From an uncultured Collinsella sp. (lineage in GTDB: Bacteria; Actinomycetota; Coriobacteriia; Coriobacteriales; Coriobacteriaceae): a stretch of 19,840 nt of DNA. How positions within the stretch are numbered: position 1 is the first letter of the stretch; every line of letters starts with the position of its first letter. The stretch spans positions 1 to 19,840 of the forward strand of contig UQXT01000035.1 in the NCBI GenBank assembly GCA_900545075.1, given 5' to 3'. Below, piece after piece: positions 14,024 to 19,840 of the stretch. A model generated the notes under the pieces. The model was given only the letters and a program-made list of their open reading frames with translations, searched no databases and was not told where the DNA came from. Made by a program: the position numbers and the translations under genes.

Positions 14024-16171
14024 TTACTTTCCCTGCACCATGGTGAGCGAGATCTTCTTGCGGTCGCGATCGACCTTTTCGACCCACACCTTGACCGTGT
14101 CACCGACGCGCACGACGTCGCTGGGGTGCTTGACAAAGCGGTTGGCCAGCTTAGAGATATGTACGAGGCCGTCCTGGTGCACTCCCACGTCGACGAAGGC
14201 GCCAAAGTCGACGACGTTGCGCACCGTGCCCTTGAGCTCCATGCCGGGTTCCAGGTCGTCGATGGAAAGTGCCGAGCGGCTAAAGACCACCTCGGGCGCG
14301 TCGTCGCGCGGGTCGCGGCCGGGCTTCTTGAGCTCGTTGACGATGTCGATGAGCGTGAGGGTGCCGCAGTCCAGGTCGCTTGCCAGCGTCGAGATGCTGC
14401 CCAGACGGCGCTCGATGTCGGGTACGCCGCCGCGGCTAAGCTCGCTTGCCGCCACGCCTGCGCGCTCAAGGACGGCCGTGGCTACCTCGTAGCTCTCGGG
14501 GTGGACGCTCGTCGCGTCGAGCGGGTTCTTACCGCCGCTGATGCGCAGGAAGCCCGCGGCGTTGAGATATGCCTTGGGCCCCAGCTTGGGGACCTTCTTA
14601 AGCTGGCGGCGATCGGTAAAGGCGCCGTTTTCCTCGCGGTAGGCCACGATGTTCTTGGCCACGCTCGGCGTGATGCCCGATACGTATCCCAGCAGGCTCG
14701 CGCTCGCGGTGTTGACGTCGACGCCCACACGGTTGACGACGTCTTCCACCACGTGGCCCAGGGTGCACGAAAGCTCGGCCTGGTCAAGGTCGTGCTGGTA
14801 CTGACCCACGCCGATGGACTGAGGCGGAATCTTAACGAGCTCTGCCAACGGATCCTGCAGGCGGCGGCCCAGGCTCATGGCGCCACGCACGGTGACGTCC
14901 AGGTCGGGGTATTCCTGACTGGCGAGCTCGGAGGCGGAGTACACCGACGCGCCGGCCTCATTGACGATGGTGTAGCGAAGGCTGGGCGCCTGCTCGGCAA
15001 TGAACTCCGAGACGACTTCCTCGGTCTCGCGGCTGGCGGTGCCGTTGCCGATGACGATGGTGTTGACGCCGTCCTTCTTGACGAGGCGAGCGAGCTCGCG
15101 CTTGGTGCCGGCGACGTCGTGGCGCGGCTTGGTGGGGTAGACCACGCCGTGGTCGAGCAGCTTGCCGGTCTCGTCCATGACGGCGACTTTGCAGCCGGTG
15201 CGGTAGCCCGGATCGAGCGCGAGCACGCGGGCGCCGCGCACGGGGCGCGCTGAGAGCAGGCCCTCGAGATTCTTGGCAAAGACGTTGATGGCCTCGGTCT
15301 GGGCGCGAACGGTGAGCTTGGCGCGGGCCTCGCGCTCCAGCGAGGGGGCCATGAGGCGCTTGTAACCGTCGGCGATGGCGGCGTCAAAGATGGGGGCGAA
15401 GACACCCTGGCGTCGGGGCCAACGGCTGCCAAGGCGTGCCGTGGCAGCGGCGCCGTCGACGTTCACGCGCACACGGAGCTTGCCCTCGCGCTCACCGCGG
15501 TCGATAGCCAGCACGCGGTGGTTGGGGATGCGGCGCAGGGGCTCGTCATAGCTGTAGTACGGCTCGTAGGGGGTCTTCTCGGCGGGATCGGTTGCCTCGA
15601 CGACGATGTCGGCGGTGTTTTGCGTAAAGGCGCGCAGGTCGGCGACGTTCTCGGGGTCCTCGGCCACCGTCTCGGCCACGATGTCGGCGGCGCCGGCGAG
15701 CGCCTTCTCGGGCGTGTCGAAGCCGGCCTCCTCGTTGACGTATGCCGCGGCGGCGTCGAGTGCGCTGCCCTTGGCCGATGCCTGCATGATGATCATATTG
15801 GCAAGCGGCTCCAGGCCTGCCTCGCGGGCCTTCTGCGCGCGGGTCATGCGCTTTTTGCGGTAGGGCTTGTAGAGGTCCTCGACACGCTGGAGCTGCGTGG
15901 CCTCGCGAATCTGCTGCTCGAGCTCGGGCGTGAGCTTGCCCTGGGCGTCGATGAGCAGAATGACGTCCTCTTTGCGCTGCTCAAGATTGCGCAGGTAGGA
16001 CAGGCGTTCGTCGAGGGCGCGCAGGGCAACGTCGTCCATGCCGCCCGTGGCTTCCTTGCGGTAGCGCGAGATAAAGGGGATGGTGTTGCCCTCGTCGATG
16101 AGCTTGACGGCCGCCTCGACGTTGGCAGCCTTAAGGTTGAGCTCGCGGGCGAGCTGGGCGATAAGATCCAT
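14024..16171 (-). CDS. tex: Tex-family S1 RNA-binding transcription accessory protein
   Basis: This is a cytoplasmic nucleic-acid-binding protein of the Tex/Spt6-like family linked to transcription. Tex N-terminal helical segments occupy roughly residues 1-200 (LIDEGNTIPFISRYRKEATGG is near 24-44). The YqgF/RNase H-like domain starts near 315 (RVLALDPGYRTGCKVAV). Helix-hairpin-helix repeats follow (GITPSVAKNIVAYREENGAF, then LKKVPKLGPKAYLNAAGFLRI). A C-terminal S1 domain (from about 640) contains LKGTVRNVVDFGAFVDVGV and DGLVHISKLA. The start chosen is the ATG preceded by AAGGAG, giving 715 residues, the usual family length. An in-frame extension to 16258 has no ribosome-binding site or family similarity and is rejected. 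It converges on the transaldolase gene. Confidence 0.93.
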   Translation of the reverse strand: MDLIAQLARELNLKAANVEAAVKLIDEGNTIPFISRYRKEATGGMDDVALRALDERLSYLRNLEQRKEDVILLIDAQGKLTPELEQQIREATQLQRVEDLYKPYRKKRMTRAQKAREAGLEPLANMIIMQASAKGSALDAAAAYVNEEAGFDTPEKALAGAADIVAETVAEDPENVADLRAFTQNTADIVVEATDPAEKTPYEPYYSYDEPLRRIPNHRVLAIDRGEREGKLRVRVNVDGAAATARLGSRWPRRQGVFAPIFDAAIADGYKRLMAPSLEREARAKLTVRAQTEAINVFAKNLEGLLSARPVRGARVLALDPGYRTGCKVAVMDETGKLLDHGVVYPTKPRHDVAGTKRELARLVKKDGVNTIVIGNGTASRETEEVVSEFIAEQAPSLRYTIVNEAGASVYSASELASQEYPDLDVTVRGAMSLGRRLQDPLAELVKIPPQSIGVGQYQHDLDQAELSCTLGHVVEDVVNRVGVDVNTASASLLGYVSGITPSVAKNIVAYREENGAFTDRRQLKKVPKLGPKAYLNAAGFLRISGGKNPLDATSVHPESYEVATAVLERAGVAASELSRGGVPDIERRLGSISTLASDLDCGTLTLIDIVNELKKPGRDPRDDAPEVVFSRSALSIDDLEPGMELKGTVRNVVDFGAFVDVGVHQDGLVHISKLANRFVKHPSDVVRVGDTVKVWVEKVDRDRKKISLTMVQGK

Positions 16172-16267
16172 GGGACTCCTTGCGTTTAAGGTGCGTTTGC
16201 AGCACAGGGCTACCAAGGATACCACCCGTCCCAAAAGGCTGTTTTGGGGCCGCGCCATGAAAACGGC

Positions 16268-16399
16268 CTATCTACTACGTTTTACCTGCAGGGGCTGACC
16301 ATACCTGGGTTTTCCGAAAATCGGCAAGCTGTTTACCTGCGGTTTTTATTTCGCGAAATTCGGTATGGTTGAGGGCGATCGGTTAAACGTAGTAGATAG
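16268..16399. repeat. 132-bp element with 19-bp terminal inverted repeats
   Basis: CTATCTACTACGTTTTACC (16268-16286) and GGTTAAACGTAGTAGATAG (16381-16399) are complementary at 18 of 19 positions. Eleven bases further in on each side, ACCATACC (16298-16305) pairs with GGTATGGT (16362-16369). The interior has the 12-bp palindrome ATTTCGCGAAAT, and TTTACCTGC occurs twice. The symmetry suggests an eroded long palindrome or MITE-like unit. No target duplication is evident. Confidence 0.55.
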
Positions 16400-16477
16400 A
16401 CGCATTTCGTGGCGAACGAATCAGGCCGAGGTGCAAATGGCCCCCGCTCCAGAAAAATCATTGGCAACGTAGCAAAA

Positions 16478-16509
16478 TGCCCCGCGGGCAGGAGGCTGCT
16501 CGCGGGGCA
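16478..16509 (-). terminator. Terminator of the minus-strand dehydrogenase operon
   Basis: TGCCCCGCG (16478-16486) pairs exactly with CGCGGGGCA (16501-16509) over a 14-nt loop. On the minus strand the stem runs into TTTTG. It lies about 70 nt past the stop codon of the Gfo/Idh/MocA gene and probably ends the three-gene transcript. Confidence 0.65.
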
Positions 16510-16579
16510 AAGAAGAGGGGTTTGTTGGTGGCGGACTGAGGCGCTCGGCGGGGAGTTTGCCGCGGTCTGCCCTAAGGCA

Positions 16580-17620
16580 TTACAGCTCGACGAGCTGGCC
16601 GGTCTCGGCGGCCTCCTTGATGGCGTTGAGAAGCGTGAGCGTCTTGACGTTATCGGCGGGGGTCACGACGGGCTCGACCTCGCGGCGGACGACCTTCACA
16701 AAGTGCTTGAGCTGCATCTTGTGCGGAAGCGCCGGGTCGACGGCCGGGATCTCCATCTGCAGCGGTTTGTGCCAGTTAGAGGCGCCGTCGTAGGAGAACT
16801 GGTGCAGGCGGGGCAGCGACAGGGCGCCCTTAGTGCCGCCGATAAAGTAGGCATCGGCGTCGAAGGGGCGATACTGCGGATCCTCGCGAGCGGTTGCCTC
16901 CCAGTTCCAGGGGCTGGCGGTGGCGTCGGAGATGGTCATGCTCGCGAGCGCGCCATCGGCAAAACGGACGTTGACCACGGCGGAGTCCTCGGTCTCAAAA
17001 CCGCGGGCGGCGCTGGACTGCATGCCCTGGACGGCAACGGGCTCGCCCAGCAGGTAGCGGAGCAGGTCGACGTCGTGCACCAGGTTGACCAGGATCGGGC
17101 CGGCACCCTTCTTGCGGCGCCACTCGACATCGAAGTACTCGTCGTTCTTATAGATCATGTAGTGGAAGCTCGACACGGTGAGCTTGCCCAGCTCGCCGGA
17201 CTCGATGATCTCCTTGGCCTTGTTGACGAAGGGGTTGTGGCGACGGTGCTGACCCACGAGCACGGGCACGCCGGCGGTCTCGGCCTCGGCGGCGAAGGCC
17301 TGAGCATCCTCGAGGTCGTTGGAGATCGGCTTTTCGACCAGCGGCACGATGTTGCGCTTAATGGCCTCGCGGGCAACGCCCAGGTGCAGGTCGTTGGGGG
17401 TGGCGATGATGACGGCCTCGGGCTTGACCTCGTCCATCATCTGGGCGGGATCGGTATAAAACGGCACGCCGGCGGCCTCGGCCGTGGCGCGGGCGCCCTC
17501 AAAGGCGTCAGCGATGGCGACGAGCTCGGCCTCGGGCTCCTCGGTGACAAAGCGGATGTGGTTGCGGCCCATGGCGCCGGCGCCGATAACGGCGATGCGG
17601 ACGGGGTTGAGCTCAGACAT
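16580..17620 (-). CDS. Gfo/Idh/MocA-family NAD(P)-dependent dehydrogenase
   Basis: This is a cytoplasmic oxidoreductase acting on a hydroxyl group of a sugar, cyclitol or similar ring compound. The Rossmann fold opens with IAVIGAGAMGRNH (GAGAMG at 13-18), and the family Glu-Lys-Pro motif is in VEKPIS at 96-98. Asn179, His182 and Asp183 in ILVNLVHDVDLLRYL fit the catalytic helix region of the family. The C-terminal alpha/beta domain completes 346 residues, a standard length. The start is the ATG 7 nt after AAGGAG. It is the last gene of the SDR-transporter-dehydrogenase cluster and lies 66 bp after the transporter stop, with a strong hairpin in that gap. Inositol or quinate/shikimate-type substrates are possible, but nothing here decides it. 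Confidence 0.88.
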   Translation of the reverse strand: MSELNPVRIAVIGAGAMGRNHIRFVTEEPEAELVAIADAFEGARATAEAAGVPFYTDPAQMMDEVKPEAVIIATPNDLHLGVAREAIKRNIVPLVEKPISNDLEDAQAFAAEAETAGVPVLVGQHRRHNPFVNKAKEIIESGELGKLTVSSFHYMIYKNDEYFDVEWRRKKGAGPILVNLVHDVDLLRYLLGEPVAVQGMQSSAARGFETEDSAVVNVRFADGALASMTISDATASPWNWEATAREDPQYRPFDADAYFIGGTKGALSLPRLHQFSYDGASNWHKPLQMEIPAVDPALPHKMQLKHFVKVVRREVEPVVTPADNVKTLTLLNAIKEAAETGQLVEL

Positions 17621-17649
17621 TTCGACTCCTTAATAGTGGTGGCGGTGGA

Positions 17650-17677
17650 ATGCGGCAAGGGGACGCCCTTGCCGCAT
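17650..17677 (-). other. Perfect 12-bp hairpin inside the operon
   Basis: ATGCGGCAAGGG (17650-17661) pairs exactly with CCCTTGCCGCAT (17666-17677) over a 4-nt loop, between the transporter stop and the dehydrogenase ribosome-binding site. It has no T-run on either strand after the stem. It is therefore more likely an mRNA-stabilising or processing stem, or a weak attenuator, than a full terminator. Confidence 0.55.
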
Positions 17678-17686
17678 CAAGCAAAA

Positions 17687-18943
17687 CTAAGCGGACTTCT
17701 TCTTGCTGTCGGAGACCATCATGTAGACGGTGAGCACGACGGCGATGGCGGCGATCACGATGGCGCCGTAGAAGGACTGCTGGTAGGCGGCGCTGCCGGC
17801 CTCGGCGTGATACAGCACGGCAGTGATGGGCTGGCTGATCCAGGTGGAGGCGGCGTAACCCAAAAACATGATGCCGTAGTTGACGCCGATGTTGCTGGTG
17901 CCGAAGGCGCCACCGGTGAGCGGCGGGTAGATGACGAGCAGGGCGCCAAAGCTAAAGCCGAGCAGGGCGAGTGCCACAAAGAACATGCTCTGCGTAAAGC
18001 TCATCGACATGATGACGAGCGCGACGATGGTGACGACAAGGCTGATGAGCAGCGACTTGTAGGCGCCGAGCTTGTCGATGATCTGGCCAAAGGACAGGCG
18101 GCCAACCAGGTTGGCGCAGGTGTTGACGGAAACCACCACACCGCCGAGGGCGACGGCAGCGGCGCTCGTGGGGTCGGCGAAGAGTTGGACGGCGGCGATG
18201 GAAGCAACTTTGCCCACGAGCAGGGTGCCGGCGGTGGCGGCAAAGGCGAAGGTGACGATGAGGATCCAGAAGCGCGGGGTCTTGACCATCTCGCCCGGGG
18301 TGAGGTCACCGAAGGTGCCGGCGTGCGCGCCGCCCTTGGGGGCCTCGAAGCCCTCGGGCAGCCAACCGGCCTCGGGGGCCTTCAGGAACAGGGCGGAGGC
18401 GGTGATCATCACAAAGAAGATGACGCCGAGCGCCTTGAGGGCGCCAAAGATGCCCAGGCTCGGGATGAGCAGCGAGGCGAGCACCGGGGACAGCACGGCG
18501 GGGCCGGCGGTCGAAGCGGCTAGGGTGATGCCGGAGGCGAGACCCTTCTTGTCGATGAACCACTTTTGGCCGGTGGTGAGCGCGGGGTTGTAACCCAGGC
18601 CGTTGCCGATGGCGGCGACGAGCGAGAACCACAGGTAGAACTGCCACGGCTCGGTGACGGTGCCGGACATGAACCAGCCCAGGCCGTAGCACACGGCGGC
18701 AGCGATCACGACGTTGCGCGGGCCGATCTTATCGGAGATGCGGCCGGCGAAGATGCCCGTCACGGCCATGATGGTCTGAAAGACCGGGAACGCCCAGGTA
18801 AGGGCGCTGGACCACTCGGGGTAGACGGCGAGTAAGTTCTTGCTCACGACGGAATACAGCGCGATGGAGCTGATGAAGAACATGGTGACGCACGCGGCGG
18901 AAAGCACGACGGCGCGACCCTTGTTGGAGTTGGTGGAAGCCAT
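17687..18943 (-). CDS. OFA-type major facilitator superfamily transporter
   Basis: This is a cytoplasmic-membrane carrier of about twelve spans, 418 residues, resembling the oxalate/formate antiporter (OFA) family of monocarboxylate and organic-anion porters. The loop after the second span reads GRISDKIGPRNV, the MFS motif A pattern, and a second version, GRLSFGQIIDKLGAYKS, occurs in the other half. YNPALTTGQKWFIDKKGLASGITLAASTAG resembles the OFA segment with WF.D..G.A.G. The central loop (about 205-220) is short and Gly-rich. The C-terminus is SDSKKKSA. The start ATG follows AAAGAG. It lies between an SDR gene and a Gfo/Idh/MocA gene, so it probably imports their substrate. The substrate is unknown. 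Confidence 0.85.
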   Translation of the reverse strand: MASTNSNKGRAVVLSAACVTMFFISSIALYSVVSKNLLAVYPEWSSALTWAFPVFQTIMAVTGIFAGRISDKIGPRNVVIAAAVCYGLGWFMSGTVTEPWQFYLWFSLVAAIGNGLGYNPALTTGQKWFIDKKGLASGITLAASTAGPAVLSPVLASLLIPSLGIFGALKALGVIFFVMITASALFLKAPEAGWLPEGFEAPKGGAHAGTFGDLTPGEMVKTPRFWILIVTFAFAATAGTLLVGKVASIAAVQLFADPTSAAAVALGGVVVSVNTCANLVGRLSFGQIIDKLGAYKSLLISLVVTIVALVIMSMSFTQSMFFVALALLGFSFGALLVIYPPLTGGAFGTSNIGVNYGIMFLGYAASTWISQPITAVLYHAEAGSAAYQQSFYGAIVIAAIAVVLTVYMMVSDSKKKSA

Positions 18944-18966
18944 TGGACTCTTTCTAATCGATACGG

Positions 18967-18997
18967 GGGAGGAGCGGGCGTGTCCGCGGGGCCTCCC
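18967..18997 (-). other. Stem-loop between the SDR and transporter genes
   Basis: GGGAGG (18967-18972) pairs with CCTCCC (18992-18997), enclosing an inner stem GCGG/CCGC with a 6-nt loop. It sits just before the transporter ribosome-binding site on the minus strand. No T-run follows. Partial attenuation or transcript processing is possible. Confidence 0.4.
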
Positions 18998-19009
18998 TGT
19001 CAGGTTGGT

Positions 19010-19840
19010 TTACTGGTCAGTCGGCTTGGCGACACCGGACTCATCGGACCAAAGCTCGACACCCTTGTTCTTAAGGTAGTTGTCGGCATAGGCGCGACGG
19101 CCGCCGGGCTTGGCGGTGAGGTCGCCCATCATGTTGGAGAAGCCGCCATCGACCTTGATGGCGTCGCCGGTGGTAAAGTCCGAGCGCTTGGACGCCAGGA
19201 ACATGACGGCGTTGGCGATATCGCTGACCTCGCCGATGCGGCGCGTGGCGATCAGACGGCTGCGGCTCTTTTCGACCTCGGGGTCGGCGTAGAAGTTGGC
19301 CGACATCGGGGTCTTAACGAAGCAGGGCTCGACGCAGTTGGAGCGCACGCCGTAGGGGCCCCATTCGGCGGCGAGCATCTTGGACATCATGTTGACGCCG
19401 GCCTTGGTGGAGCTGTACACGCCCGAGAACGTCTCGGGGGAGTGGCTGGCGACGGTCGAGATGTGCACCAGGCGGCCCTGGCCGGCCTTGATCATCTCGC
19501 GACCAAAGCGCTGCGAGGTGATGAAGTAGCCGGTGAGGTTGACGTTGATGACCTCGTTCCAGTCGGAGAGCGGCAGGTCCTCCATGGCGGCGAAGCGCAG
19601 GATACCGGCGGTGTTGACGAGGACGTCGACACGGCCGAAGTCGGCGATGGTGGCATCGACGGCGGCCTGAACCTCGGCCTCGTCGGTGGCGTTCATCTTG
19701 TAGCCCTCGGCGTGGATTCCAAACTCGGCGGCGAGGTCGGCGGCTGCGGCCTTGACCTTTTCCTCGTCCAGATCGAGCAGGACGACGTTGGCGCCGTTGC
19801 GGGCGAACTCGCGGCAAATCTCGACGCCCATGCCGCCGAG
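19010..19840 (-). CDS. Short-chain dehydrogenase/reductase (N-terminus beyond window)
   Basis: This is a classical SDR oxidoreductase that uses NAD(P)H. The frame stays open to the window edge, reading LGGMGVEICREFARNGANVV; the LGGMG is the end of the TGxxxGxG nucleotide loop, so the true start lies outside and the internal ATG near 19831 is not the start. Seen are LDLDEEKV (acidic residue after strand two, which favours NAD), LVNTAGILRF in the NNAG position, VNLTGYF, HISTVASHSP with the catalytic Ser, and VYSSTKAG with the Tyr and Lys. PCFVKTPM and TTGDAIKVDGGFSNM are normal C-terminal landmarks. About 40 further residues (KPGGRRAYADNYL onward) extend past the usual end. It is the first gene seen of the operon leading into the transporter. 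Confidence 0.88.
   Translation of the reverse strand, partial: LGGMGVEICREFARNGANVVLLDLDEEKVKAAAADLAAEFGIHAEGYKMNATDEAEVQAAVDATIADFGRVDVLVNTAGILRFAAMEDLPLSDWNEVINVNLTGYFITSQRFGREMIKAGQGRLVHISTVASHSPETFSGVYSSTKAGVNMMSKMLAAEWGPYGVRSNCVEPCFVKTPMSANFYADPEVEKSRSRLIATRRIGEVSDIANAVMFLASKRSDFTTGDAIKVDGGFSNMMGDLTAKPGGRRAYADNYLKNKGVELWSDESGVAKPTDQ

Larger units (their letters stand above)
16172..16579. other. Gap of 408 bp between tex and the dehydrogenase gene
   Basis: No gene is seen. The gap should hold the tex promoter (near 16180-16260), but no convincing hexamer pair stands out. A hairpin CCCAAAA-GGCTG-TTTTGGG lies at 16230-16248. The 132-bp inverted-repeat element (16268-16399) and the terminator at 16478-16509 are listed separately. 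The remaining 70 bp before the dehydrogenase stop show nothing clear. Confidence 0.5.

Noticed and set aside
16409..18523. Long plus-strand open frame opposite the dehydrogenase and transporter genes
   Set aside because: It is Gly/Asp/His-rich, shows no family features, and the opposite strand encodes two clear protein families over the same DNA.
19010..19840. Bile-acid hydroxysteroid dehydrogenase
   Set aside because: Gut Coriobacteriia carry such SDRs, but I do not see specific resemblance to the known 7-beta enzyme, and the neighbours suggest polyol or acid metabolism.

Overview
The window is GC-rich bacterial DNA with strong G/C third-position preference, purine-rich Shine-Dalgarno sites (AAGGAG, GGGAGG) and ATG or GTG starts. 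The gene set and protein flavour suggest a high-GC Gram-positive gut actinobacterium of the Coriobacteriia, most like Collinsella. This is recognition of style, not a database match. No rRNA, tRNA, CRISPR array or phage module was seen.

Layout. Positions 1-675 hold one end of an insertion sequence: an IS3-type transposase gene runs off the left edge on the minus strand, and its boundary appears to interrupt one of two tandem palindromic repeats (675-773). Next comes a minus-strand membrane sulfatase-fold phosphoglycerol transferase (LtaS/MdoB type, 920-3220) with its own terminator. Divergent from it are a nitroreductase (3434-4282) and a potassium block: a Kup K+ transporter (4442-6469), an unrecognised 64-residue single-span membrane protein (6539-6733), a strong terminator, then a KdpD-type sensor kinase without the usual N-terminal KdpD/Usp module (6847-8472) and its KdpE-type regulator (8477-9190). 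No kdpFABC pump is present in the window.

The central part carries housekeeping genes: a fused 23S rRNA methyltransferase RlmKL (9283-11841, minus) whose N-terminal catalytic motifs look degenerate, a divergent Cof-type HAD phosphatase (11917-12744), a short-type transaldolase (12938-13642) and the transcription accessory protein Tex (14024-16171, minus).

The right end is a minus-strand cluster, probably one operon transcribed leftward: a short-chain dehydrogenase (19010 to beyond the window), an OFA-type MFS carrier (17687-18943) and a Gfo/Idh/MocA dehydrogenase (16580-17620). It looks like an uptake-and-oxidation pathway for a small polyol, cyclitol or organic acid. The substrate is not readable from the sequence.

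The most unusual feature is the intergenic DNA. Many of the larger gaps hold an inverted repeat, and two of these (13798-14015 and 16268-16399) have long terminal arms interrupted by internal loops of equal size, like small non-autonomous mobile elements. A 27-nt near-copy of the transaldolase 3' end, including an in-frame stop, lies about 155 nt downstream of the original.
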